Source: Solirubrum sp044628455 (GTDB taxonomy: Bacteria > Bacteroidota > Bacteroidia > Cytophagales > Hymenobacteraceae). Taken from it: 64,000 nucleotides of DNA. The stretch covers positions 558,001 through 622,000 of the forward strand of contig NZ_JBIYZW010000002.1 of assembly GCF_044628455.1 (NCBI RefSeq), in the 5' to 3' direction. Positions 1 to 9,663 of the stretch are shown in pieces. Position 1 is the first letter of the stretch; each line of letters begins with the position of its first letter. The position numbers and the translations under genes were made by a program. Under the pieces are notes generated by a model, which had not been told where the DNA came from, did no database searches, and worked only from the letters and a program-made list of their open reading frames with translations.

Positions 1-1208
1 GCCACGTAGCGCCCGGTGCGGTCCACGATGGGGCCGAGCTTGCCCTGGTCGTCGGCCACCAGCAGGGCCGGCACGTCGTTTTGCTGGGCTACCCGGAAGT
101 CGTCCGCGCCGAAGGTCGGCGAGATGTGCACGATACCGGTACCGTCCTCGGTGGTCACGAAGTCGCCCACGATGACGCGGAAGGCCCGCTCCTCCCCTTC
201 GAAGGCCGGGAAACCGGCCTCAGTCCCGAAGAGACGTTCGTAGCGGATGCCAGCTAGCTCGGCGCCGCTGAACTCGCCCAGCTGCCGCCAGGGCAGCACT
301 TTGTCGCCGGCTTGGTAGGCTTCCAGCTCCGCCTGCGCGCCCTTCTCGGTGAAGTAGCGGCTCACGAGGTCCTTAGCCAGCACCACCACCTGCGGCTCGT
401 AGGTGTAGGGGTTGAAGGTGCGCACCACAGCGTATCGGATGTTCTTGCCCACGGCCAGGCCGGTGTTAGCCGGCAGGGTCCAGGGCGTGGTCGTCCAGGC
501 CATGATGAACACGGGTAGGCCGTCGGCCAAGCCGAACAGCTTTTCCGACTGCTCATCGCGCTTAACCTCGAACTCGGCCACGATGGTCGTGTCCTTCACG
601 TCCTTATAGGTGCCGGGCTGGTTCAGCTCGTGCGACGACAAGCCAGTGCCGGCGGCCGGGGAGTACGGCTGGATGGTGTAGCCCTTGTAGAGCAGGCCCT
701 TGTCGTAGAGCTTCTTGAGCAGGGCCCAGCAGCTTTCCACGTACTCCGGCTCGAAGGTGATGTACGGGTCGCTCAAATCGACCCAGTAGCCCATCTTCTC
801 GGTCAGCTCGTCCCACTGGTGCTTGAAGCGCATCACCGTTTCGCGGCAGCGCTGGTTGTACTCCTCGACGCTGATTTTCTTGCCGATGTCCTCCTTGGTG
901 ATGCCCAGCTCCTTTTCCACCTGCAGCTCAATGGGCAGGCCGTGGGTGTCCCAGCCGCCTTTGCGGTGCACCTGCTTGCCGTTGAGCGTCTGGTAGCGGC
1001 AGAAGATGTCCTTTACCGTCCGGGCCATCACGTGGTGAATGCCGGGGGCGCCGTTGGCCGAGGGCGGGCCTTCGTAGAACACGAAGGTTTCCTTACCCTC
1101 GCGGGTGCTCACGCTTTTCTCGAAAATGCCGTTCTGCTGCCACCAGGCGAGGATGTCGGCGCCGACTTTGGCATAGTCGAAGGGCTGCTTGTATTCGGGG
1201 TATTTCAT
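1..1208 (-). CDS. ileS: Isoleucyl-tRNA synthetase, N-terminal part (cut by window edge)
   Basis: Class I aminoacyl-tRNA synthetase that charges tRNA-Ile in the cytoplasm. Reading leftward from ATG at 1208 the protein begins MKYPEYKQPFDYAKVGADI. It soon reaches the class I signature PPSANGAPGIHHV, a variant of HIGH, followed by ARTVKDIFCRYQTLNG and a GGWDTHGLPIE block typical of IleS/ValS/LeuS. A TTPWTLPAN motif of the editing (CP1) insertion follows. About 402 residues are present; the catalytic KMSKS loop and anticodon-binding domain lie beyond position 1. Family identity is secure from these motifs. The frame stays open to the window edge, so no truncation is implied. Confidence 0.95.
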   Translation of the reverse strand, partial: MKYPEYKQPFDYAKVGADILAWWQQNGIFEKSVSTREGKETFVFYEGPPSANGAPGIHHVMARTVKDIFCRYQTLNGKQVHRKGGWDTHGLPIELQVEKELGITKEDIGKKISVEEYNQRCRETVMRFKHQWDELTEKMGYWVDLSDPYITFEPEYVESCWALLKKLYDKGLLYKGYTIQPYSPAAGTGLSSHELNQPGTYKDVKDTTIVAEFEVKRDEQSEKLFGLADGLPVFIMAWTTTPWTLPANTGLAVGKNIRYAVVRTFNPYTYEPQVVVLAKDLVSRYFTEKGAQAELEAYQAGDKVLPWRQLGEFSGAELAGIRYERLFGTEAGFPAFEGEERAFRVIVGDFVTTEDGTGIVHISPTFGADDFRVAQQNDVPALLVADDQGKLGPIVDRTGRYV

Positions 1209-1309
1209 CGGAGAAGGCCAGGCAAATAAGGTAGTCGTGCGGGCCCCAGGGCGGGGCAGAACGTGCGGTTTCGGGAGGTTAAAGGCAGAAGGCTCAAGGG
1301 GCTAACACC

Positions 1310-3769
1310 TCAGGACGACAAACGGTTGACGTCAGCATCGGGGGCGTTGACGGTGCGCGGCTGCACCTGCATGCGGTTCAGGTTCAGCTCCAGGTCGTCG
1401 TCTTCTTCGTGGTACTGGTCGTCGTAGTGCTGAATCAGCGACTTGTCGATGGTTTCGTCCTTGCCGTGCTCAAAGGTTACCAGCAGGGCAGGCAGCAGAA
1501 TCAGGTTCGAGAAGTTGGTAATCAGCAGCGAGGCCGACATGAGCAGGCCCAGGGCCTTGGTGCCGCCAAACTCCGAGAAGGCGAAGATGCTGAAGCCCAC
1601 CAGCAGCACAATGCTGGTGTAAATCATGCTGGTTCCCGCCTCGCTCAAGGTGGTGCTGATGGCGGCCCGCACCCGGCGGCCGTTGATGGCCATTTCCTGC
1701 CGAAACTTGGCCAGCAGGTGAATGGAGTTGTCGCCGTCGATGCCCAGGGCAATGCAGAAGATGAGCGCCGTGGCGGGCTTCAGGGCAATGCCAAAGAAGC
1801 CCATCAGCCCGGCCGTCATCAGTAGGGTCACAAAGTTGGGTATCAGAGTGAAAACCACGGCCCGGATGGAGCGGAACAGCAGCAGCACGATCAGGCCCAC
1901 CAGCGCGAAGGCGTGAATCAGGCTGTTGCGCAGCGTGCCGATGATGTACTCGTTGCCCTTGGTGAAGAGGATGGTGGTGCCGGTCATCTTCACGTCCATG
2001 CCCGTGCCCTTGAAGATTTCGTCGATCTGCGGCTGAATCTTGTTGATGAGCAGGGTATCGAGGTTGCGCGAGCCGATGTCGGCAATCTTGAGGCTGATGC
2101 GGGCGCGCTGCCCGGTGGAGTCGGTGAAGGAGCGCAGCAGCTTGCTGTCCATGCCCGAGCCCTGCCCCTGCGAGCGGGCCAGGTAGCTCAGAATGAAGTT
2201 GCGCTCGGAGTTATCGGGCAGGCGGTAGTACTGTGGGTCGCCGTTGTAGAAGGTCTGGGTGGCCGCTTTCAGGAAGGTCACGATGCTCACCGGCGAAGTC
2301 AGCACGGGCTGGGTGCGCAGGTAGTTCTCCAGCCGGTCCATGCGCTCCAGGTTCTTGAGCTTGAGAATGCCGCGCTTCTTGCCGGTGTCCACCACGATTT
2401 CCAGCGGCATCACCCCGTTGAAGTGCTGCTCAAAGAACTTCAAATCGGCATTTACCGAGGAGTTTTTGGGCAGATCGTCCACCATGTAGGCCACCGACTG
2501 CAGCCGGGAAGTGCCCAGCGCACCCAGGGCGCAGAACAAGGCGGCGGCAATGTAGACCGTACCGCGGCGCTCCAGCACCAGGTAGTCGAAGAACTCCAGC
2601 AGCTTGGTCAGCGGCTTGGCGTCGAGGTGCTCGAGCTGCTTGGGCGTGGGCGGCGGCAGGTAGGTGAAGACAATGGGAATCAGAATGATCGAGATGAAGA
2701 ACGCCGCGAAAATGCTGATGGTGGCCACCCAGCCAAACTGGTAGAGAATGGCAATGTTGGTGAAGCAGAACACGAAGAAGCCGGTGGCCGTGGCCGTGTT
2801 GTTCATCAACGTCACCAGCCCGATTTTGCGCAGCACCCGCACCATGGCCAGCACCTGGTTGCCCGACACGCGGTAGTCGTAGTGGTACCTCGACAGCAGG
2901 TAGGTGCAGTTGGGAATGCCGATGACGATCAGAATACTGGGAATCAGGCCAATGAGCAGGGTTATCTTGTAGCCCAGCAGCACAATAGTACCCACGCACC
3001 AGATAACGGCTACGCCCACGATGAGCATGGGAAACACCACCGCCGACCAGGTGCGGAAGAAGGCCAGCAGCGTGGCGCTGGTCACCAGGGCGGCTAGGAT
3101 GAGGAAGAACTTCATTTCCCCGGCCACCTTCGAGGTCATGGTGGAGCGCACGTAGGGCAGGCCGGCGTAGTGCAGGCGGATGCCCGTTTTCTGGGTGAAC
3201 CGCTCGGCGTGGGCCAGGATGTTGCCCATCACCTCCTGCCGCCGCGACGAGTTCAGGTACTTGGGGTCCATGGTGAGGGCCAGCAGCGTAGCGCCCGTGG
3301 TGGGCGAAATCAGCTGCCCCTTGTAGAACTCCTGCCGGTTCACGATGCGCATGAGCGAGTCCAGCTCGGCCTGCGTCTGCGGCTTGTTGCGGAAGATGGG
3401 GGCCGTGGCGAAGCGCTGGTTGGCGGTGTCCTTGGTGAGCTGGATGAGCTTGGTCACCGACAGCACCCCGTTCACGCCCTCCTCCTTGGCCAGCGTGTCG
3501 GTGAGGATGCGCAGCTCGTTGAAGTTGCCCAGCCGGTACACCGAGCTGTCCTGCATGCCCAGCACCAGCACGTTACCGTCTTCGCCGAAGGTTTTCTTGA
3601 ACTGCTGGAAGTACACCATGTCGGGGTCGTCGGGACTCACAACCTGGGCAAAGTCGTAGGTCATTTCCACGTCCTTGGCCTTCCAGGCCATAAAGGCCGT
3701 CATCACGGCCAGCAGCCCCACGAGCAGGCGGCGGTTCTTGATAATCAGCAGGGCAAGCTTACTCCACAT
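1310..3769 (-). CDS. RND/MMPL-family membrane exporter
   Basis: 819-residue integral inner-membrane protein of the RND superfamily, in the group annotated as MMPL or 'predicted exporter'. The layout is a duplication: one N-terminal transmembrane helix (about residues 10-30), a large periplasmic domain, a bundle of hydrophobic helices (about 220-400) with sterol-sensing-like sequence, then a second TM helix, a second periplasmic domain and a second bundle (about 620-760). The C-terminus is acidic and cytosolic. Transport is presumably proton driven. The substrate cannot be read from sequence; lipids or hopanoids are possible for this clade. A Bacteroidota -7 element lies 24 bases upstream of the start, so the gene is probably transcribed on its own. 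Confidence 0.88.
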   Translation of the reverse strand: MWSKLALLIIKNRRLLVGLLAVMTAFMAWKAKDVEMTYDFAQVVSPDDPDMVYFQQFKKTFGEDGNVLVLGMQDSSVYRLGNFNELRILTDTLAKEEGVNGVLSVTKLIQLTKDTANQRFATAPIFRNKPQTQAELDSLMRIVNRQEFYKGQLISPTTGATLLALTMDPKYLNSSRRQEVMGNILAHAERFTQKTGIRLHYAGLPYVRSTMTSKVAGEMKFFLILAALVTSATLLAFFRTWSAVVFPMLIVGVAVIWCVGTIVLLGYKITLLIGLIPSILIVIGIPNCTYLLSRYHYDYRVSGNQVLAMVRVLRKIGLVTLMNNTATATGFFVFCFTNIAILYQFGWVATISIFAAFFISIILIPIVFTYLPPPTPKQLEHLDAKPLTKLLEFFDYLVLERRGTVYIAAALFCALGALGTSRLQSVAYMVDDLPKNSSVNADLKFFEQHFNGVMPLEIVVDTGKKRGILKLKNLERMDRLENYLRTQPVLTSPVSIVTFLKAATQTFYNGDPQYYRLPDNSERNFILSYLARSQGQGSGMDSKLLRSFTDSTGQRARISLKIADIGSRNLDTLLINKIQPQIDEIFKGTGMDVKMTGTTILFTKGNEYIIGTLRNSLIHAFALVGLIVLLLFRSIRAVVFTLIPNFVTLLMTAGLMGFFGIALKPATALIFCIALGIDGDNSIHLLAKFRQEMAINGRRVRAAISTTLSEAGTSMIYTSIVLLVGFSIFAFSEFGGTKALGLLMSASLLITNFSNLILLPALLVTFEHGKDETIDKSLIQHYDDQYHEEDDDLELNLNRMQVQPRTVNAPDADVNRLSS

Positions 3770-3792
3770 CGGCTACGGCAGAAAAATTGGGG

Positions 3793-3800
3793 CAAAGGTA
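3793..3800 (-). promoter_or_regulatory. Promoter -7 element for the RND exporter
   Basis: On the minus strand the sequence reads TACCTTTG, a perfect match to the Bacteroidota -7 consensus TAnnTTTG, 24 bases before the exporter ATG. No TTG is present at the usual -33 spacing, so this is a half-supported call. Confidence 0.4.
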
Positions 3801-3970
3801 CGCAATGCCCGCGGGGCCGCCGATTGGGGTATTGGAGCCGGACCCGGACCGCGCCAGCCACCAGATTAAGTATCTGCAAATCATTTGTTTGCCCCCTGCC
3901 GTATAGCCAGAAAGTTTTCGCCGCCAGCCCGTGCAACCACCGTTAGGCCCGGGCTGCTCTTCTACCTGGC

Positions 3971-4375
3971 ATGACCTTATTCTACACCCCGCAGGCATCG
4001 TTGAGCTACAACTCGGCCGCCGACACGCTGCACCTGAGTTTCAACGCTACCCGCCTCGACCTGGCCTTCGACCAGGCCTATCAGTTGGCCCTGGAAGAAA
4101 TGCTGCGCCAGAACGTGGGCAAGCTGCTGCTGGATTTGAAGCGCAACGCCCCACCCCTCGACGACCAGGAGTGGCTGCTGCTCGAGCCGCTGGGCCGCTG
4201 CCTGACGCCCCCGCTGGCGCGGCCGGTGTTTATTGCGGCGGTGCTCACCGAGGGCCAGTACCAGTACCAGATCAGCAACTGCCCGGCCAGCGGCACCACC
4301 CTGGCCCCGGGTCAGGTTGAGTTCAACTACTTCACCTCGCGGCGCGAGGCGGCGGCCTGGCTCAACGGCCAATAG
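3971..4375 (+). CDS. Small STAS-like hypothetical protein
   Basis: 134-residue soluble protein with no signal peptide. The alternation of short strands (LSYNSAADTLHLSF) with helices (DQAYQLALEEMLRQNVGKLLLDLKRN) and the late AAVLTEGQYQY/EFNYFTSRREAAAWL pattern resembles the STAS/SpoIIAA-like fold found in many small Hymenobacter proteins. No phosphorylatable serine could be assigned. It is divergent from the exporter and ends at a strong bidirectional terminator shared with the next gene. The function is not known; the STAS assignment is a fold-level guess. Confidence 0.7.
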   Translation: MTLFYTPQASLSYNSAADTLHLSFNATRLDLAFDQAYQLALEEMLRQNVGKLLLDLKRNAPPLDDQEWLLLEPLGRCLTPPLARPVFIAAVLTEGQYQYQISNCPASGTTLAPGQVEFNYFTSRREAAAWLNGQ

Positions 4376-4420
4376 CCCAAGCCCGACGGCCGCTCCTGCC
4401 TTCCCGAAGAACACAAAAAA

Positions 4421-4443
4421 AGGCCCCGCAGCAAGCGGGGCCT
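4421..4443. terminator. Bidirectional intrinsic terminator
   Basis: Nine-base GC-rich arms (4421-4429 and 4435-4443) with a five-base loop AGCAA. The hairpin is flanked by an A-run on the left and a T-run on the right, so it can end both the rightward STAS-like gene and the leftward T9SS substrate gene that converge here. Confidence 0.85.
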
Positions 4444-4467
4444 TTTTGTTGGCTGGCAAGGGCCGGT

Positions 4468-7400
4468 TTAGCGCGACACTTCCACCCAGCCTTTCCAGGT
4501 TTCCCCGGAGGCGTCGGTCAGGGTGTAGTAGTAGGTGCCGGGCGGCGTGGAGCTGTCGCCCCAGCCGTCGGTGTAGCTGCTCTTCTCGTACACTTTCTTG
4601 CCCCAGCGGTTGAAGATCTTGATTTCGACCGGCTGGAAGCTCACGAAGGGCTTGAACGTGTCGTTTTTGCCGTCGCCGTTGGGGGTGATGATGTTGGGCA
4701 GGTCGAAGCGGCGCACTTCGATCAGCAGCTCCTGGGTTTCGGAGCAGCCGTTGCCGTAGAAGGCCGTGAGCATTACGCGGTAGCTACCGGGCCGCTCAAA
4801 GGTGTGCGTCGGGGCCGTTTCGGTGCTGGTCTGGCCGTCGGCGAAGTCCCAGCTGAAGCGGGTAGCACCCTGGGTCGTGTTGGTGAACACCACCGGCTTC
4901 TGGATAAAGGCGTTGGTGGTGTTGGCACCTACCGTTATCTGGGGCTTCACGCCCACTTTCACCACCACCGTGTCGGTCGACTCACACACCGTGTTGGAGG
5001 CGCGCACGATGTAGGTAGTCGTGACGGCGGGGTTGGCTAGCACCGATACGCCGCTGGTAACATTCAGGCCCGTGGCGGGCGTCCAGGTGTAGGTTGTGCC
5101 GGGCACGGCCAGGCCGGCGGGCGTAGCCGAGATGATGGCGGTGTCGCCGGGGCAGATGTCGCGGTCGGCGCCCAGGTTTACCTGCGGAGCAGCCAGCACG
5201 ACCACCGTATCTACCCGCGACACGCTCTGCAGGCAGCTGTTGGTGTCGAATACGGTCAGCTTCACGGGGTAGCGGCCGGGCTGGTTGTACACCGTCGAAA
5301 CCGTGCCCGACACCGACGAGGTCTGGCCGTTGCCGAAGTCCCACTGCACGCCGGTACCGCTTACCATGGGGCGGCGGAAGTACACTCGGAAGGGGGCGCA
5401 GCCGCTGGCCGCCCGCGGACCCGCCGGGCTGTTCGAGGGAATAAACTCGGGGCTGAGCTGCAGCACGTCCATCTTAAAGGCGGCGTTATTGTAGCTGGCC
5501 GACCCGCCGGTTGAATAGGCGTTGGGCGTGGTGGTAATGCGCGTGCCGCCGGTGCCGTTGCACATCGACTGGTAGATGATGCCCTTCTTGTCGAAGCGCG
5601 AGGTACCGCCGTCGACGTGCGAGCTGCCGTTGCCGAAGTAGGTGCCGTACACCAGGCGCGAGGCGTTTACGCCCAGCTGCATGATGTAGAAGTAGTCACC
5701 GCTGGAAGTAGCGTTGATGGGCAGCGCATCGGGCGTGCGCGGCATGCCCGTGATAGAGCCCGAGCCCAGCGAACCGCCGCCCCAGCCCGAAAGCAGAATC
5801 TGGCCGCAGTTATCCACCAGGAAGGCCGTGGGCGAAACCAGGCCCTGCACGTTGCCATTGCCCACGGTGGTCGACATCAGCGAAGACGTGAGCGTGGCGT
5901 TCAGCTTGTGAATAAACAGGCGGCTGTTGAAGTTGGCGTAGGCGCCGTTGCTGACCGGGTAGCTGCCCGAGGTCTGGCCGAACAGGTACACGTTGCCGGC
6001 ACGGTCGAGCTGCACGAAGTGGGCCTGGTCGTAGCTGCCGGTGCCCAGGTAGGTAGCCCGTACCAGGGAGCTGCCGGCGGCGTTGATGCGCGCCACGAAG
6101 CCGTCGGCCGAACCGCCGCGGTAGCCCGACTGGTAGCTGCCGAAGGTGCCGGGGAAGTTGCGGCTGATGGTGCCGCCGCTCACAAACACGTTGCTGACGC
6201 TGTCGACCTGCACCGAGTAGGCCACGTCGCTGTCGGAACCGCCCAGGAACGAGCTCCACACGAGGTTGGTCAGGTTCGGGTTCAGCTTCACTACTACGCC
6301 GTCTTTATCGCCGCCGCCGTAATTCTGGAAGCCGCCTACCCGCGGGAAGTTGCTGGACATCGTCACCGAGGCGATGTACACGTTGTTCTGCTTGTCCACG
6401 GTCACGTCGCCGCGGTACGAGTCGCCGTAGTTCTCGTTCAGCGCATCACCCGATTCGTTCTGGCCATCGGTGTCGTTGCCGCCCAGGAAGGTCGAGGCTA
6501 CCAGGCTGTTGCCGCCCGGGCTGAGCTTGGTTACCACGATGTCGGAGTTGCCACCGTTGTAGCTGCGGTCGTAGGCCGTGGCCGTGGTGGGGTAGTTTGA
6601 AGTTCCGCTAGGTTCTTCGGTGGTACCCATAATCACGAGGTTGCCGGCGTGGTCGACCACCATGCTATGCGGGTGGTCGTCCTCGTCGCTGCCCACGTAG
6701 GTCACGTACACCCGCGAAGCCGCGCCGGTGGTGGCCTTGGGGTCGAATTTCATGATGCCCATATCCCAGCCCCCGTTGTGGGTGGCATCGTAGGCGCCCA
6801 GGGTCACGGGGTAGCCGCTCGCACTCACTATCCCGCCGGCGTAGAGGTTGCCCAGCGAGTCGTAGGTGGCGGTGTAGCCCCAGTTGCCGGCGCTCGAGCC
6901 CGAGTAGGTCGAGTACACCAGCACCGGGTCGATAACCAGCGGCTGGCGCTTGTTGTAGCCTTGGGGCAGCACAAACGATACGGTGTTGCCGCTCAGGCGG
7001 AATTCACAGGCCACCTGCTGCTTCTGGCCCTTCACTACCTGGTAGGCGTAGGGCTTCTGCTCCACTACGTTGCCCACGGTGGTGGCAATGCGCAGGGCCC
7101 CGTCGGCATTCAGGCTCAGGTTGTCGGCTCCATCGTAGCGCAGCTGAATGCGCTTGGGGTCGGCGCCCACGGCCAGCTCGAAGTCATACTCCAGCGCATC
7201 GGGGCGGCCGTACACCAGCAGGTCGGTGCCGGGGTAGAGGTTTTTGTAGCGCACGTCGGCGAAGGCCGGCACGCTGGTGGCCCACTTCTTGGGGTCGTTG
7301 CCCAGGAAAAAGTTGTACTGCGTGAACGACTTGTTGCCGGCCAGCACTTGGGGCTCGGCGTTGGCACCTACGAAATTCACCGCGTAGGCGTGGCCGTTGA

Positions 7401-7731
7401 TGCGGTGCTTTTTTTCGGGGTGATGGTGCTTTTGCTCGAGGGCCTGCACGTCGAGCAGGGAGTGGGTCAGGCGGTTCTTCTCCAGAAACAGCCGGCCCAT
7501 GGGCACGTCGACGGCGAAGAGTACCTGCGCGGGCCACTGGTTGCGGTTTTGCACGAACTGCCAGGGCTGGTTGGCCGTGGGTTCGGCTACCTGGCCGGTC
7601 AACTGGGCCGGCTTGGCTTTGCTGCTTGCTTTCTGAGCCGAGGCCGGAGCCACGGGCATCAGCCACGCACAAGCTGCCACCAGTACGGGAAACGCCGCGG
7701 CACGACGTTTAAGCAGGGTAGAAATGAGCAT
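4468..7731 (-). CDS. Secreted T9SS substrate with DUF7948, SBBP propeller, PKD and CHU_C domains
   Basis: 1087-residue exported protein. Residues 1-33 form a Sec signal peptide ending ASA-Q. Residues about 45-275 look like the DUF7948 domain, starting with WQFVQNRNQWPAQVLFA. Residues about 285-740 contain repeated blocks of the type YSTYSGSS/DSLGNLYAGG, characteristic of SBBP beta-propeller repeats. Two PKD domains follow (WDFGNGQTSS and WDFADGQTST signatures), separated by an Ig-like segment. The last 85 residues are a gliding-motility CHU_C domain (PNIITPNGDGKNDTF, FNRWGKKVYE), the T9SS type B sorting signal. The protein is expected to leave the cell through the type IX system. Its target is unknown; adhesion or polymer binding is plausible. 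Confidence 0.92.
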   Translation of the reverse strand: MLISTLLKRRAAAFPVLVAACAWLMPVAPASAQKASSKAKPAQLTGQVAEPTANQPWQFVQNRNQWPAQVLFAVDVPMGRLFLEKNRLTHSLLDVQALEQKHHHPEKKHRINGHAYAVNFVGANAEPQVLAGNKSFTQYNFFLGNDPKKWATSVPAFADVRYKNLYPGTDLLVYGRPDALEYDFELAVGADPKRIQLRYDGADNLSLNADGALRIATTVGNVVEQKPYAYQVVKGQKQQVACEFRLSGNTVSFVLPQGYNKRQPLVIDPVLVYSTYSGSSAGNWGYTATYDSLGNLYAGGIVSASGYPVTLGAYDATHNGGWDMGIMKFDPKATTGAASRVYVTYVGSDEDDHPHSMVVDHAGNLVIMGTTEEPSGTSNYPTTATAYDRSYNGGNSDIVVTKLSPGGNSLVASTFLGGNDTDGQNESGDALNENYGDSYRGDVTVDKQNNVYIASVTMSSNFPRVGGFQNYGGGDKDGVVVKLNPNLTNLVWSSFLGGSDSDVAYSVQVDSVSNVFVSGGTISRNFPGTFGSYQSGYRGGSADGFVARINAAGSSLVRATYLGTGSYDQAHFVQLDRAGNVYLFGQTSGSYPVSNGAYANFNSRLFIHKLNATLTSSLMSTTVGNGNVQGLVSPTAFLVDNCGQILLSGWGGGSLGSGSITGMPRTPDALPINATSSGDYFYIMQLGVNASRLVYGTYFGNGSSHVDGGTSRFDKKGIIYQSMCNGTGGTRITTTPNAYSTGGSASYNNAAFKMDVLQLSPEFIPSNSPAGPRAASGCAPFRVYFRRPMVSGTGVQWDFGNGQTSSVSGTVSTVYNQPGRYPVKLTVFDTNSCLQSVSRVDTVVVLAAPQVNLGADRDICPGDTAIISATPAGLAVPGTTYTWTPATGLNVTSGVSVLANPAVTTTYIVRASNTVCESTDTVVVKVGVKPQITVGANTTNAFIQKPVVFTNTTQGATRFSWDFADGQTSTETAPTHTFERPGSYRVMLTAFYGNGCSETQELLIEVRRFDLPNIITPNGDGKNDTFKPFVSFQPVEIKIFNRWGKKVYEKSSYTDGWGDSSTPPGTYYYTLTDASGETWKGWVEVSR

Positions 7732-7892
7732 GAGAAACGGTAAGGTGGGTGGAAATCAGGTGGGCGGTCGAATGGCCACAACCATTCAGTTTACAATGAA
7801 ACTAAAAATCTTCCTTCCCACCGGCCTGTTGGCGCGGCGAGAAGGAAGATTTCCGGAAATAACTTCTTTAAGCCCAGGAAAAGACTGGTTTC

Positions 7893-9413
7893 CTACAATT
7901 GCTCGAAGATTCGGCGGAAGCTTACGGCCTCGCCGATGTACTGGCGCAACTCGCTGATAGGCATGCGGATTTGTTCGCGGGAGTCGCGGTGGCGCACCGT
8001 CACGGTGTCGTCTTCCAGCGTCTGATGGTCGACGGCAATGCAGAAGGGCGTCCCAATCAGGTCCTGGCGGGTGTAGCGGGTGCCGATGGAGTCCTTTTCC
8101 TCCACCACCAGGCGGAAATCGTGGCGCAGGGCGTGGTAGATTTCGTTGGCTTTGTCGGGCAGCCCGTCCTTTTTCACCAGCGGGAAAATGGCGGCCTTGA
8201 TGGGGGCCACGGCCGGGTGCAGCTTCAGAAACTTGCGGGTCTTGGTTTGCTGCTTGTCGCCCTCGCCCTCCACAATGGTTTCTTCTTGGAATGCCTGGCA
8301 GAGCGTGGCCAGAAACAGGCGGTCGGCGCCCACCGAGGTTTCCACCACGTAGGGCACGTAGTTGCCGTAGGGCTTGCCGGTTTCGGGGTTCACGTCGTTG
8401 TCGAAGTACTGCTGCTTTTTGCGGCTGTACTGCTGGTGCTGGGTCAGGTCGAAGTCGGAGCGGGAGTGAATGCCCTCGATTTCCTTGAAGCCGAAGGGAA
8501 ACTCAAACTCGATGTCGACGGCGGCCTTGGCGTAGTGGGCCAGCTTGTCGTGGTCGTGGAAGCGCAGCTTGTCGGTGGGCAGACCCATGACCTCGTGCCA
8601 GCGGCGGCGGGCGGCCTTCCAGTGCTCATACCACTCCTGCTCGGTGCCGGGGCGCACGAAGAACTGCATTTCCATCTGCTCGAACTCCCGCATGCGGAAG
8701 ATGAACTGCCGGGCCACAATCTCGTTGCGGAAGGCCTTGCCGATCTGGGCAATGCCGAAGGGCACCTTCTGGCGGGCCGACTTCTGCACGTTCAGGAAGT
8801 TGACGAAGATGCCCTGGGCGGTTTCGGGGCGCAGGTAAATTTCGCTGGAGCCCTCGGCCACGGCGCCCATCTGCGTCGAGAACATCAGGTTGAACTGGCG
8901 CACGTCGGTCCAGTTGCCGGTTTTGCTGAGGGGGCAAACGATTTTCTCGTCGATGATGAGCTGCTTCACGGCGGCCAGGTCGCCCTCGGTGAGCAGGCGG
9001 CCCATCTCAGCCAGCAGGGCGGCGGCGCGGTCCTTATCCCCGGCGTTTTCGTACTCGGCGGCCTTGTCTTCCAGCAGCACGTCGGCGCGGTAGCGCTTCT
9101 TGCTGTCGAGGTTATCAATCATGGGGTCCGAAAAGCCGTCGACGTGGCCGGAGGCTTTCCAGGTGGTGGGGTGCATGAAGATGGCAGCGTCGATGCCCAC
9201 TACGTTCTGGTTGAGCTGCGTCATGGCCAGCCACCAGAGCTGCTTGAGGTTGTTTTTCAGCTCCACGCCGTTGGGGCCGTAGTCGTACACGGCGGCCAGG
9301 CCGTCGTAGATTTCGGAGGAAGGGAACACGAAGCCGTATTCCTTGGCGTGCGACACGATGTCGGCCAGCGTATTTTCGGCCGTAGCGGCGGGTTTCTGCG
9401 TCTCGTTGCTCAT
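7893..9413 (-). CDS. glyS: Glycyl-tRNA synthetase (dimeric type)
   Basis: 506-residue class II aminoacyl-tRNA synthetase of the alpha2 type, charging tRNA-Gly. It opens with the characteristic KEYGFVFPSSEIYDGLAAVYDYGPNGVELK block. Class II motif 2 (FRNEIVARQFIFRMREFEQME) and motif 3 (GADRLFLATL) are visible, and the C-terminal anticodon-binding domain includes a YTRQDLIGTPFCIAVDHQTL segment. Length matches the bacterial dimeric enzyme. On the minus strand TACTTTTG (9421-9428 on plus) lies only 7 bases before the ATG, so the mRNA may have almost no leader. Confidence 0.96.
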   Translation of the reverse strand: MSNETQKPAATAENTLADIVSHAKEYGFVFPSSEIYDGLAAVYDYGPNGVELKNNLKQLWWLAMTQLNQNVVGIDAAIFMHPTTWKASGHVDGFSDPMIDNLDSKKRYRADVLLEDKAAEYENAGDKDRAAALLAEMGRLLTEGDLAAVKQLIIDEKIVCPLSKTGNWTDVRQFNLMFSTQMGAVAEGSSEIYLRPETAQGIFVNFLNVQKSARQKVPFGIAQIGKAFRNEIVARQFIFRMREFEQMEMQFFVRPGTEQEWYEHWKAARRRWHEVMGLPTDKLRFHDHDKLAHYAKAAVDIEFEFPFGFKEIEGIHSRSDFDLTQHQQYSRKKQQYFDNDVNPETGKPYGNYVPYVVETSVGADRLFLATLCQAFQEETIVEGEGDKQQTKTRKFLKLHPAVAPIKAAIFPLVKKDGLPDKANEIYHALRHDFRLVVEEKDSIGTRYTRQDLIGTPFCIAVDHQTLEDDTVTVRHRDSREQIRMPISELRQYIGEAVSFRRIFEQL

Positions 9414-9598
9414 GGTAGGGCAAAAGTAGGGTGAAGTAGCCGAAGCCGAAGCCGGCCGGGGCGCCCAAAGCCCCCGGCGCCGTCGGCCCGGCCAGCTGCG
9501 GGCAGGGCGCCGCCGGGGCTAAACTTTTTGTGGAAGCAATGGTACAAGGCCTGTACGGCGGAGCCCTTGGCGCCAAGTCGGGTAACAATTTGATAATC

Positions 9599-9628
9599 TT
9601 GCGCCCCTTTGGCCCGGCAGTACTTTTG
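9599..9628 (+). promoter_or_regulatory. Bacteroidota housekeeping promoter for the phosphate transporter
   Basis: TTG at 9599-9601 and TACTTTTG at 9621-9628 with a 19-base spacer match the Bacteroidota primary sigma promoter (-33 TTG, -7 TAnnTTTG). The element sits 35 bases before the ATG of the PiT gene. Confidence 0.72.
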
Positions 9629-9663
9629 GCCGGCCAAACTTTTGCTCACCTAATTCCCCCCCT

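Noticed and set aside
1913..3097. Long open frame antisense to the RND exporter
   Set aside because: High-GC shadow of the exporter; no recognisable motif and no promoter.
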